Source of the DNA: JBCBZH01 sp039815415
GTDB lineage: Bacteria > Bacteroidota > Rhodothermia > Rhodothermales > Rubricoccaceae
Direction of reading: 5' to 3'
DNA length: 7,957 nucleotides
NCBI GenBank assembly: GCA_039815415.1
Contig: JBCBZH010000206.1
Span: 1-7,957 of the forward strand
The translations under genes were made by a program, and so were the position numbers. Shown piece by piece: positions 1 to 7,633 of the stretch; position 1 is the stretch's first letter; each line of letters begins with the position of its first letter. The notes below the pieces were generated by a model, which made no database searches, was not told where the DNA came from, and worked only from the letters and a program-made list of their open reading frames with translations.

Positions 1-1
1 C

Positions 2-118
2 TTCGGTAAGCACTCAGGACAGCAGTGCAATGTCAGGAAGGCGGACAAGACCCCCGCCGAGTTCACGCTCTACCTGCGGCGACTGGAGGCTGTTCAGAGC
101 GATTCAGTGCAGACGTAG
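2..118 (+). CDS. C-terminal end of an unidentified upstream protein (partial)
   Basis: This reading frame is open from the left edge of the window and ends at a TAG, giving 38 residues of C-terminus. The readable part is charged and soluble, with a segment like AEFTLYLRRLEAV that would form an amphipathic helix, and most codons end in G or C as in the tail genes. I cannot name the product. In tailed-phage tail modules the gene just before the tape measure gene is often a tail assembly chaperone or another small tail protein, so that is the contextual guess. Its last 25 nt overlap the 3' end of the convergent lipoprotein gene. The fragment is too short to rule out a chance open frame. Confidence 0.4.
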   Translation, partial: FGKHSGQQCNVRKADKTPAEFTLYLRRLEAVQSDSVQT

Positions 119-387
119 GGCTCAACACTCTGGAACACTGAAATGCTCCACCGCTCGCTCTCTCCGGGCCCTAGCACTCCGGATTCCTCTGCCTCGCACG
201 GGCAGCGGGCTCCTGGCCCCTGGCAGAGATCATAGCGCCCAACGGCCCGGCCTGTGTTAACCACCTCAACTTCAAGACGATGCAGCGCGGGTACAAACTC
301 ATCTGGCTCGCGATCCAGCACAACTACTTCCACCTTTGGCCCACATCCGGCCAAGGTGACAACGACAAGGAGCAGAAAAACGCGCAT
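94..387 (-). CDS. Small predicted lipoprotein, cysteine-containing
   Basis: This 97-residue protein runs against all other genes here. Its N-terminus is a compact lipoprotein signal: one Arg at position 2, a hydrophobic core at 3-11, and the lipobox LAGC at 12-15, so Cys15 should be lipidated and the mature chain would be about 83 residues. Gly at +2 does not suggest inner-membrane retention. The mature part has alternating hydrophobic residues (KVEVVVL, LEVEVVNTG) and a later LGPGESERWSISV segment, a pattern seen in small Ig-like/CARDB-type beta-sandwich domains. Four further cysteines (55, 62, 64, 93) could form disulfides. No Shine-Dalgarno is seen before the ATG. About 61% of its codons end in G/C by hand count, against roughly 82% in the first 50 codons of the hub-like gene. 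It could be a phage-borne accessory (moron) gene modifying the host envelope, or a leftover host gene; Rz1-type spanin is less likely because it is not proline-rich. Function unknown. Confidence 0.65.
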   Translation of the reverse strand: MRVFLLLVVVTLAGCGPKVEVVVLDREPDEFVPALHRLEVEVVNTGRAVGRYDLCQGPGARCPCEAEESGVLGPGESERWSISVFQSVEPYVCTESL

Positions 388-473
388 TCTGAGCGATTGG
401 GGCTATTCAAGAAAGTCAGTAATGACTCCTCAGGGCTAGCGGTGTAGGGTGCGAGTGCACCTACGCCAGCTCA
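388..473. promoter_or_regulatory. Divergent intergenic region between lipoprotein and tape measure genes
   Basis: These 86 nt separate two divergently read starts. The part next to the lipoprotein start (about 400-425) is the most AT-rich short stretch I see in the window, which is where a promoter would be expected. I could not match a convincing -35/-10 pair or the Bacteroidota TAnnTTTG element on either strand, so no promoter is called. In the tape measure frame there is a TGA at 423-425 and no ATG, GTG or TTG between it and 474. Confidence 0.35.
448..461. repeat. Short inverted repeat GGTGC-gagt-GCACC
   Basis: A perfect 5-bp inverted repeat with a 4-nt loop lies 12 nt before the tape measure ATG. 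As RNA it would form a small GC-rich hairpin close to the ribosome entry site; as DNA it could be a half-site pair for a regulator. It is short enough to arise by chance in GC-rich DNA. Confidence 0.3.
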
Positions 474-3400
474 ATGGTCGAGTCGTTTACTCTAGACGTC
501 ACTCCGGCCCTGCACCAAATCAGGATAGCGGAAGACGCTCACCTGCGTCTGCTTTCCAACATCCAGCGCACTGCCAAGCGCCTGGATGTGGAGACGGCGG
601 ATGTCGTTCGCACGATTGGAAGGAAGACCGCCGAGATCAATCGCAAGGCGCTGCGGGACGCAGAGCAAGATTACAAGCGCCTGATAGCGGCGACGAAGCG
701 AGCCGCCCGAACGGCTTCGCAGGAGATCGCCGATCTGCGAAGGAAGGCGAGCGTGGGGCTCATGTCTCCAGCCAATGCCGAGCGGGAGGTGAAGAAGATC
801 GAGCTGGTGCATGTCCGGCACGCGCGGCGAATCCAGTCGCTCGGCACGAGCACCAACCGCGAGCTGGCGAGGGCGACAGCGGAAAGTCTTCGGACGGTTG
901 CTCGTGCTGCTGAGGGTTCCGTCACCCAGCAACGCCAGACGGCAGCTCGAACCGTCCGCGTCGTTAAAGATCAGCAGCGGCAAGCCGTTGCGGAGATCAA
1001 GCGGCTGCGGCGAAACGTGGGGGCCGGGGTGCTATCAGCCAGGGACGCACGGGCAGAAGTCGCCAAGATCGAGGCTCGATACCAGCGGTTCTTCTCGCGG
1101 GTCAGCTCGCTGAGTACGTCCAACTCTCGCCTCGTCCGCAGAACATTGGCAGAGAGCCTGAGACGGGTTCGGCTCGAAGCATCTAGGGCGGAAGGCCCGG
1201 TGTCCCGGCTGGATCGGCGCTTCTCGTCGATGAGTGTCAGCGTGCAGCGCCTTCGCCAGCTCGCAGGCGGCCTCTTGGTCGGCGGCGGGCTCGCATCGGC
1301 GGGACGTGTGGGGATAGATCTGGAGAGCCAGGGAGACGACTTGGCGGCCATCGTTGGCACGTCGGAGCGTGAGCTGGAACGCCTGAAGACGGTAGCGCGA
1401 GAGGCGGCACTGGAGACGGGTCGAAGCGCAACCGAGCAGGTCGAGAGCATGAAGCTTCTCGCATCCCAGCTCGAGCTGACGAACCGCGACCTGGGGCGGG
1501 TCGGTGAGGAGGTCGTCACGCTTGCCGTAGGCAGTCGGATTGACCTCGCCACGGCAGCCGACGCCGTCGCGGGGACGATGAACCAATTCGACCTTCAGGC
1601 CGAAGAGAGCACGCGGGTCGTAAACGTGCTGGCGGCGGGGAGCCGGGAGGGCGCCGCAGAGGTCGATGACCTAGCGGAGTCGATGAAAAACGCTGGCGCC
1701 ACAGTGGCAGGCGCCGGGCTCTCGCTGGAGACAGGTGTTGCAGCACTCGAAGTGCTCGCTGCGAACACGATCAAGGGAGCCGAAGGGGGCACCAAGCTCC
1801 GGGGCGTCCTGCTCGCACTCCAGACTCGTGGCAAGGAGCTGGCCGCACTTGGGCTGAAGCCCGTCAACTTGGAGGGCGACGGGCTGGCGACCACGCTCGA
1901 GAATCTCCAGCCGCTGCTCGGAGACGCCAGCGCCATGGCGAAAATCTTCGGACGCGAGAACTTCAATGCGGCCCAGATTCTCATTCGCTCGGCAGGCGCC
2001 GTTCGTGCGATGGAGGCCGCGGTCACGGATACCTCGGCGGCGGAAGAGATGGCCGCAACGCAGACCGACAATCTGCGGGGCGACCTCCAGCGGCTTCGCA
2101 CCACGGTCGAGGAACTCGCCTTCAACGGCTACGACGGCCTCAGCGGCTCGCTTCGCACCTCCGTCCAGGAGGCCACCATCTTTACGCGAGCGCTGGATGA
2201 GAATTGGGAGAGTGTGACCACCGGCGTCAAAGTGGTCGCACTGGCCGTGCTCGGCCTCAAGACGTTCAACGCGACCTCTGCGCTAGCCGTCACGAATACG
2301 GGCGCGATGACGGTCGCTGAAACTGCGCGGGCTCAGGCTCACAACATCGCCACCGCAGCAACGGCCCGCGCGACGGTGGCCTTCCGTGGGTTCTCCGCAG
2401 CCATCGCCAGCAACCCGCTTGGGCTTCTCGTGACGGTTCTTGCCACGGCAGGCGTCGCCATGCTCGCCTTCCGGGATGACGCGCGTGAGGCAACCCGCGA
2501 GATCCGAGAGCAGCGCCGAGAAATAGAGGAGCTGATAGCAGGTCTCCGTCAGCTCTCAGGAGAGCGCGCCTACGCCGGGCAGCAGGACCTAGAGGATCGG
2601 GCTCTCTCACTCCGCGCACAGGTATTCAACCTCGACGTTGAGCTTGCCTCGAAACGGAAAGCCCTTACTGACCTGCAGGCCTCTGGTATCAGCGGCCAGG
2701 CGTACGGCATGGAGTCAGCGCGTCTCAATCGAGAGATCGCCAGCCTAGTTGAGGAACGCGCAGGTGCTCAGGAAACGCTGAACCAAATTCTTGGTGCGGC
2801 AATGGACAACATGGACCGCAACGCTAGCTCGATTGGCTGGCGAATCGCCGAGGTAAGAGCCCAGATCGAGCGACTAGGGGATGAAGCAGCCGCAGCCCAA
2901 GGCTTGTTTGCGCAGCTTGAGCGGCTGGAAGCCGAGCGAGCGAGCATCCGTGGTACCGAGTTGCCAGCGGCGACACCACCGCCCGCCACTACAGCCACCA
3001 GCTCGTCGGGAGGCAGCGGCGACGCTTCTTCTCCTCCCAACATCTCCTCACTCCTAGTCAGTGACGCTGAACGCCGCTGGCAGACCCAAGCTCTAGTCCT
3101 TGAAGCCCGCCAGCTCGAGATCGAGCACATGGAGGAGAGCCACTACAAGACGCTCCTCCAGATCCAGTTGGCGTTCGACCGCTCGATGGTGGACGCCCGT
3201 AGGAAGTCCGCGCTGGAGCTAGCTCAGATTAACGACACCCTCAAGGAGCAGGGCGACGAGCTGACGACGGCGCAGAAGGACCAGCTCGAGGTCCGGCGCG
3301 AACAGATCGAAGAAGACCTCGCTGCGCGCAGGCAACTCATCGAGCGCGAGCGCGTGCTGGCGCTCGAACAGGCGGAGCGGGCGCGAAAGATCGTGGTAGA

Positions 3401-4394
3401 CATCGCACCCCCAATCGCTAACTCCGGACGGCTTCGAGGCCAGGGACTTGATGAGGTTGGCGATGTGGAGGCTGTCCAGGCAAAGATGCACCTGGGTCTC
3501 CTAGCCTCGCTCGACCAGATCGCACGAGCCGAGGCCGCACTGAATGAGGCCTTCGCCTTCGAGGAGGCTGCCGACGGGCGCCAGCGCATCCAAGAGCTGC
3601 GCGACGAGCTGGCGCGCCTTCGGGTCGAGATGGAGGCCACACCTGCCTCCATCGGGCAGGCCACGCTCACCGCCCTCGGCACCGTAGCCGGAGCGGTCGA
3701 GGACCTTTACCGCCAAGCAGGCGAGCGCAACGTGGCGCTCTTTCGAGCCTACCAAGCCACCAGCGCGGCCCAGGCAGCGGTCTCCGCGTACACGGCAGCC
3801 GCCGAGATGCTCAAACCCTCCGTGGGTGGCCCGCCGCCGCTGAACTACATCAACGCCGGTCTGGTGGTCGCCGCTGGCCTGGCACGCATGTATGCGATCC
3901 TCGCCCAGTCGCCGGGCGGCTCCGCAGATGGCGGACGAGGCGGCACCCGAGGCTCCGCCCGAGCGAGCGTATCCGGCTCCCGGGCCAGTGGCGGCATCGT
4001 GCTCGGTGGCGAGCAGACGATCCGCGTCAACGAGAACGGGCCGGAGTACGTCATCTCGGCGGAGCCCACGCGCCGCTACCGCTCGGTGCTCGATGCCATC
4101 AACCGAGGCGAAGACCCCGCTGCGGCGGCCATCGCCCATATGGCGGCCGTGCAGCGCCCCGTCCGCCAGCTGGCTACCGACCGCGCCGCGCTCACCGGAT
4201 CCACCACGCGCCCGGCCCTCGACGAGCTGGTGACATCGCTGGGCTCTTCCGCCAGCTCGCCAGACATCGCCCGTGAGGTCGCGGCTGCGGTCCATGGAGC
4301 CCTCTCGGGCCTCAGCCTGCGCACCGTCACGAGGGGCTCGGATCTGATCACGATGCTCGACAACACCGAGCGCGAGCGCAACCACTACCTCTAG
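474..4394 (+). CDS. Phage tail tape measure protein
   Basis: At 1306 residues this is the largest gene here. It fits a tape measure protein, which fills the tail tube, sets its length and is ejected with the DNA. Residues 1-250 are mostly charged helix and contain two 90-residue repeats. Residues about 260-530 match the TP901/PhageMin_Tail core (LAGGLLVGGG near 263, then an ATEQV..MKLLA helix and a region ending in TDNLRGDLQRLRTTVEELAF). Two hydrophobic stretches follow, about 585-602 and 647-666 (NPLGLLVTVLATAGVAMLAF), as is usual for membrane-penetrating segments. Long coiled coils lie at about 670-825, 866-975 and 1003-1058, broken by a Pro/Thr/Ser linker near 829-860. The C-terminal part has the typical AYQA..AAQA...Y.AA and PPPLNYINAGLVVAAGLA region, a Gly/Ser/Arg hinge (about 1146-1172), and the NENGPEYVIS motif at 1186-1195. 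ATG 474 is the only possible start after the in-frame stop at 423; it has no clear Shine-Dalgarno. Role is confident; tail type (siphovirus or myovirus) is open. Confidence 0.95.
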   Translation: MVESFTLDVTPALHQIRIAEDAHLRLLSNIQRTAKRLDVETADVVRTIGRKTAEINRKALRDAEQDYKRLIAATKRAARTASQEIADLRRKASVGLMSPANAEREVKKIELVHVRHARRIQSLGTSTNRELARATAESLRTVARAAEGSVTQQRQTAARTVRVVKDQQRQAVAEIKRLRRNVGAGVLSARDARAEVAKIEARYQRFFSRVSSLSTSNSRLVRRTLAESLRRVRLEASRAEGPVSRLDRRFSSMSVSVQRLRQLAGGLLVGGGLASAGRVGIDLESQGDDLAAIVGTSERELERLKTVAREAALETGRSATEQVESMKLLASQLELTNRDLGRVGEEVVTLAVGSRIDLATAADAVAGTMNQFDLQAEESTRVVNVLAAGSREGAAEVDDLAESMKNAGATVAGAGLSLETGVAALEVLAANTIKGAEGGTKLRGVLLALQTRGKELAALGLKPVNLEGDGLATTLENLQPLLGDASAMAKIFGRENFNAAQILIRSAGAVRAMEAAVTDTSAAEEMAATQTDNLRGDLQRLRTTVEELAFNGYDGLSGSLRTSVQEATIFTRALDENWESVTTGVKVVALAVLGLKTFNATSALAVTNTGAMTVAETARAQAHNIATAATARATVAFRGFSAAIASNPLGLLVTVLATAGVAMLAFRDDAREATREIREQRREIEELIAGLRQLSGERAYAGQQDLEDRALSLRAQVFNLDVELASKRKALTDLQASGISGQAYGMESARLNREIASLVEERAGAQETLNQILGAAMDNMDRNASSIGWRIAEVRAQIERLGDEAAAAQGLFAQLERLEAERASIRGTELPAATPPPATTATSSSGGSGDASSPPNISSLLVSDAERRWQTQALVLEARQLEIEHMEESHYKTLLQIQLAFDRSMVDARRKSALELAQINDTLKEQGDELTTAQKDQLEVRREQIEEDLAARRQLIERERVLALEQAERARKIVVDIAPPIANSGRLRGQGLDEVGDVEAVQAKMHLGLLASLDQIARAEAALNEAFAFEEAADGRQRIQELRDELARLRVEMEATPASIGQATLTALGTVAGAVEDLYRQAGERNVALFRAYQATSAAQAAVSAYTAAAEMLKPSVGGPPPLNYINAGLVVAAGLARMYAILAQSPGGSADGGRGGTRGSARASVSGSRASGGIVLGGEQTIRVNENGPEYVISAEPTRRYRSVLDAINRGEDPAAAAIAHMAAVQRPVRQLATDRAALTGSTTRPALDELVTSLGSSASSPDIAREVAAAVHGALSGLSLRTVTRGSDLITMLDNTERERNHYL
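723..1211 (+). repeat. Two-copy 90-residue repeat inside the tape measure protein
   Basis: Residues 84-153 and 174-246 align without a gap over most of their length at an offset of exactly 90 residues (270 nt). Shared positions include EI..LRR (84/174), G and S at 95/185 and 98/188, A..EV.KIE (102-110/192-200), SL.TS (122-126/212-216) and AESLR.V (136-142/226-232). A closing AEG.V follows, at offset 93 because the second copy carries three extra residues. The DNA has diverged, so the duplication is old. Confidence 0.75.
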
Positions 4395-4404
4395 AACCTT
4401 CCTC

Positions 4405-4410
4405 AAGGGA
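4405..4410 (+). promoter_or_regulatory. Ribosome binding site AAGGGA for the hub-like gene
   Basis: AAGGGA sits 7 nt before the GTG at 4418, inside the 23-nt gap after the tape measure stop. It supports the GTG as the true start and is the only good Shine-Dalgarno match in front of a tail gene in this window. Confidence 0.55.
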
Positions 4411-4417
4411 TTCCCAC

Positions 4418-6580
4418 GTGGCAGACCTCATCACCATCTGGCGCGGTCGCTCGGGTCGTCTCTGGCGGCTCCGCCTCTCCGGCGTGCCGCTGGTACCTGG
4501 GGGCGATCCCCAGGCCGAGGGCGAGGTCGTGGCCACGACTGACCTGGCGGTCCGTCCCAGGCTGCGCTACGGCGACGCAGCACGGCGCTACGGGGGCTCC
4601 GTCGTGGGCTCCGAGCTGACGATCCAGCTCAAAGACGCGGGCGGCTCGCTGCAGCCGCTGCTAGATGAGGCCGAGCTCGTGCAGCCCTCCGACGCCGACC
4701 CGATCCTGGTGACGTCGCCACCCATCCTCTACGACACACCCCACCCCTCGGTCACACTTGACTCCGGCATCGGCGACGCACTCTCCACCTATGGCTTCTC
4801 GGGCGACCTAGACGCAGAGCGGCCGGGCTACCGCTGGGAAGGCTACCTGGTCGAGCCGCCCCGCTCGGACGGCGACGAACGGGCCCGTCCGGCGCCCGTC
4901 GTGCGAGCGGTCTGCGGGCTGGCGGACTGGCGACGGAGCCTGATCGGCACCGAGCCCGGCCTCGTGCATCGCCTCCGGAATCTGTTCATCCTGCCCGGCT
5001 CGGGAGGACTGGGCGCCGCCATCGACGCGGTCCTGGACGGCCGCGCGACCAACCGCGAGACGGTCGCCAACGTGCTTGACGAGCTGGGCGTGCTCGCGAC
5101 GGAAGCCCGGAAGCGAAGCGAGGCAGCTGAGGATCTGCTGGAGTCGATCTCACACCGCCTCTGGCGGCCGTTCGACCGTCGCGACCAGCCGACGGCGTTC
5201 CCCGGGCTCGTTGACCCCGACCCCGCCCAGTGGCGCATCTACCCCCGCTGGGCCCCGCCGCTCTCGCTCGTTGCGGGCGACCCTCAGGCAGCTGGTGCCG
5301 AGCCGGAATCCGCCACCTCGGCGGGCACGATGCTCTTCGGAGCCTCTGAACGACCCCTCCGGGCGGACGTGCCCGCCGAGGTGCGCGTTGAGATCCCGAC
5401 GGCTGAGCCGACGTACGTGCGCTCTGGTACGACCGACGTACCTGCGATCAGCTTCTCCGGCTCCGAGGTCATCCCGGGCGTCGATGGGCTGCTCCCGAAC
5501 GGAGACATGCGCCACGCGCGGCCCATACCGGAGATCGGACCGGTCGGTTTCGAGGTCGGTGGTGGCATCGGGATGGCGATCGCAGGTGGAGAGCGCGTGG
5601 CCGAACTCAACAACGGATCGGGTCCGGGGTGGCTCTGGCGCGAGGCGTGGCTTGCCGACCCTTCAGCGGGCGCTGGCTGGAAGCCCAGCCGGGCCGCCCG
5701 AAGACGCGCCGAGCAGCGGGCAAATGCGGCGCAGCGCCAAGGCCTATCGCCGTCTGGCCTGCTCGTTCAACAAGGCACCGTCAAGGCGTCGCTTCGTCTG
5801 CGCGCCTCCAACGGTGGCCAGATCCGGATGCGCCTCTTTCTGCGCTCCGTCAGTGGCACCTGGTACGCCGGTGCTCCGGGCGGAGGCTGGACGGCGCTCG
5901 CGGCCGCGCCCATACCTGGCGACGCCAGCCCGTCAGCGGAGGCCGCGGGCACGTTCGTCGCCGTTTCCGCTGGCGAGTCGGCCTATGGGATTCTCCCGGA
6001 CGACCCGATCCCGATGGCAGGCACGGTGTATGTCGAGGTGCGTGCAGCCGTCGGCTCGCCATGGATCCACGAGATGGCGTGCCTGATCTCGCTCAACGAC
6101 GCCTCCGGCACCAACGCTCCCACCGCAGACGGCGGCGACTACACACCGGTGGACGACACTACGCTCTCGGAGCGTCTCTACGGACGCGGCGACGCCGTCG
6201 AGCTGCCGCCCGTCCCTTCGGCCTACGTAACGGCCAAGACGGAGGACCTCAACCCGGCACTCGCCGTCGCCTTCGACGCCGGCATCGAGGCCGATCACAT
6301 CGAGAGCGCCACGACCGGTCTCGACTATCCAGACTTGGGCCGCTACGCGCTCTCGACAGCTGTTGCCATGCGGGGCACTGCGTCCGCGCCTCCGCGCATC
6401 GAGGAGCGCCCGGCCTTCGGGCTGGTAAGCCCCGACCACCTGGTCACGCTCGACGGCCGCCGCTATGTCGTGCAAGCCTGCGACATCGACCTGCGCGACG
6501 AGGTCACCGAGCAGCTCTTGCTCTACCAGGTGCCGGTCTGGAGCGACGAGGCATGGGACTGGACACCTCAACTGACCTAG
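4418..6580 (+). CDS. Hub-like distal tail protein with inserted beta-sandwich region
   Basis: This 720-residue protein directly follows the tape measure gene, where phages place their distal tail or baseplate hub genes. Residues 1-275 resemble the hub-type proteins of Bacteroidota phages: a beta-rich start (LTIQLKDAGGSLQPLL), then a W.GYLVEPPR segment near 140, an ADWRRSL segment near 170, and a helical VLDELGVLATEAR...ESISHRLWRPF region at about 219-252 ending in QWRIYPRW near 271. A long beta-rich section follows from about 355, starting with LLPNGDM (N361), like the opening of carbohydrate-binding modules, with an Arg/Ala-rich stretch near 424-440. The end (about 625-710) has HIESATTGLDYPDLGRYALS and a LVTLDGRRYVVQACDIDL strand pair that would return to the hub fold. 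GTG start is backed by AAGGGA. No signal peptide or membrane segment is seen. Tail-tip location is well supported by context; the exact family and the sugar-binding role are inferred from pattern only. Confidence 0.7.
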   Translation: MADLITIWRGRSGRLWRLRLSGVPLVPGGDPQAEGEVVATTDLAVRPRLRYGDAARRYGGSVVGSELTIQLKDAGGSLQPLLDEAELVQPSDADPILVTSPPILYDTPHPSVTLDSGIGDALSTYGFSGDLDAERPGYRWEGYLVEPPRSDGDERARPAPVVRAVCGLADWRRSLIGTEPGLVHRLRNLFILPGSGGLGAAIDAVLDGRATNRETVANVLDELGVLATEARKRSEAAEDLLESISHRLWRPFDRRDQPTAFPGLVDPDPAQWRIYPRWAPPLSLVAGDPQAAGAEPESATSAGTMLFGASERPLRADVPAEVRVEIPTAEPTYVRSGTTDVPAISFSGSEVIPGVDGLLPNGDMRHARPIPEIGPVGFEVGGGIGMAIAGGERVAELNNGSGPGWLWREAWLADPSAGAGWKPSRAARRRAEQRANAAQRQGLSPSGLLVQQGTVKASLRLRASNGGQIRMRLFLRSVSGTWYAGAPGGGWTALAAAPIPGDASPSAEAAGTFVAVSAGESAYGILPDDPIPMAGTVYVEVRAAVGSPWIHEMACLISLNDASGTNAPTADGGDYTPVDDTTLSERLYGRGDAVELPPVPSAYVTAKTEDLNPALAVAFDAGIEADHIESATTGLDYPDLGRYALSTAVAMRGTASAPPRIEERPAFGLVSPDHLVTLDGRRYVVQACDIDLRDEVTEQLLLYQVPVWSDEAWDWTPQLT

Positions 6581-6582
6581 CC

Positions 6583-7629
6583 ATGGCCACACCGTCCTAC
6601 CTCTTTGACCTGCCCCGCATCGATGACGTGGTGCGCCGCCCGCGGAGTCAGGGCGCCTACGACCGCGTGATCGTGTACGACAGCGTCGCCGAGCGAGCCG
6701 TGAACGGGCTGGTGTATGGGGATTCGAGCGCGTTTGAGAGGAGGGAGAGGAGCTTCTTCGAGGTCCGCGGCTTAGATGGAGGCGGACGGATGCTCCGCTT
6801 CGAACGACCTACGCTGGGCGCCCTTGTGACGCATCCTCGGGACCGTCGCATCGTCGAGCGATGGGTCATGCTCGGCACGCCACTGCGGGCACTGCTGATC
6901 TCGAATCGCTGGGGAGACCATGTCGTCTGGGACGCGCCCGTGCGCGCAGACAGCGTCGAGGCCGATTCGGATGGGGTCTCAGGATTGGCGGTCACACTCC
7001 AGCAACCCGGAGCAGGGACCGAGGACCCCATTCGAGAGGGCGGCACCATCCGACGCTCATCGGACCTGCTCGCAGGCGTGCTCGATGGCCTCGTGCTCGA
7101 TGGGCTGAGCGATGACCCGTCGAACGCGTTGGGCTTGGCACATGGCTTCTCGGCGAGACTGGGAAAAACGGAGGTCCACACAGGCGAGCAACGTCTTGCG
7201 GGCAGCGACGGCGCCGAGGTGTACGTCGAGACCTCGCGCGTGCTTCCAGCGCCAGGTCTCACGGTGGCAGCGGAGGTGTTTCTGAGCGGCCCCCTCGGGG
7301 CCATCCTCGACTCCTCGTTTGATGCGGACGACATCCGGGCTGAACTCGCGGCGCTGACCGCCGACGGGGTTGTGATCGCCAGCTCGACGGCGACGCCGCT
7401 GGATACCGCCCCCGCCCCAGCGGTTCCTGAACTCACACTTCCACCTTCGACATGGTCCGTGCGCATCCGCGTGCTAGTGACCGGTCGAGGACTGGAGACA
7501 GACGTGGCTGTGTCTTCGGTCCGTCTGCTCACTGTCACTCCCCGACTGGACGTAGCGGCCCTTGGCCTGATCTACGACGAGGACGGGGCCAATCTCTTCG
7601 ACTTCGACGACGCCGTACTGATCGGCTGA
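6583..7629 (+). CDS. Putative tail protein, unrecognised, two beta-rich parts
   Basis: This 348-residue protein begins 2 nt after the hub-like gene's stop, so translation is probably coupled. I do not recognise the family. Residues 1-145 are mixed and charged (YDRVIVYDS, ERWVMLGTPLRALLISNRWGDHVVWD). Residues about 165-325 look like a beta-sandwich module: NALGLAHGFSARLG near the start, then LPAPGLTVAAEVFLSGPLG and TWSVRIRVLVTGRG strands. The last residues are Asp-rich and end in DDAVLIG. There is no signal peptide, transmembrane segment or catalytic motif. The place between hub and spike suggests a tip or spike-attachment protein. An in-frame ATG at 6553 with a GGAG 9 nt before it would add ten residues and overlap the upstream gene; MATPSYLF at 6583 has no Shine-Dalgarno but fits the gene spacing better. 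Confidence 0.7.
   Translation: MATPSYLFDLPRIDDVVRRPRSQGAYDRVIVYDSVAERAVNGLVYGDSSAFERRERSFFEVRGLDGGGRMLRFERPTLGALVTHPRDRRIVERWVMLGTPLRALLISNRWGDHVVWDAPVRADSVEADSDGVSGLAVTLQQPGAGTEDPIREGGTIRRSSDLLAGVLDGLVLDGLSDDPSNALGLAHGFSARLGKTEVHTGEQRLAGSDGAEVYVETSRVLPAPGLTVAAEVFLSGPLGAILDSSFDADDIRAELAALTADGVVIASSTATPLDTAPAPAVPELTLPPSTWSVRIRVLVTGRGLETDVAVSSVRLLTVTPRLDVAALGLIYDEDGANLFDFDDAVLIG
7078..7107 (+). repeat. 15-nt tandem direct repeat coding VLDGL twice
   Basis: Two adjacent 15-nt units match at 13 of 15 positions and encode VLDGL-VLDGL at residues 166-175 of the second tail protein, at the junction between its two parts. It is likely a small slippage duplication in a linker. Confidence 0.6.
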
Positions 7630-7633
7630 TCCC

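Noticed and set aside
119..473. Small + strand open frames between the upstream ORF and the tape measure gene
   Set aside because: They lack coding character and overlap the lipoprotein gene on the other strand, whose lipobox is the better explanation for this DNA.
388..473. Sigma70 or Bacteroidota-type promoter
   Set aside because: AT-rich hexamers are present (for example TAATGA at 420-425) but no pair has acceptable sequence and spacing on either strand.
3501..4406. 301-codon open frame on the - strand
   Set aside because: It lies entirely opposite the well-supported tape measure C-terminus, has Arg/Gly-rich low-complexity translation and no recognisable motif.
5629..6582. Long open stretch in the frame of the second tail gene, upstream of its start and overlapping the hub-like gene
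   Set aside because: Its translation is dominated by Arg, Pro and Gly with no domain pattern, as expected from a shifted frame of GC-rich coding DNA, while the overlapping hub-like frame is clearly protein-like.
7288..7302. Perfect GGCCCC-ctc-GGGGCC hairpin
   Set aside because: It sits inside a coding region, encodes an ordinary SGPLGA segment and has no T-run after it, so it is not a terminator.
6657..7538. 293-codon open frame on the - strand
   Set aside because: The translation is Ser/Arg/Pro-rich and mirrors the codon bias of the + strand gene; no domain or start signal.
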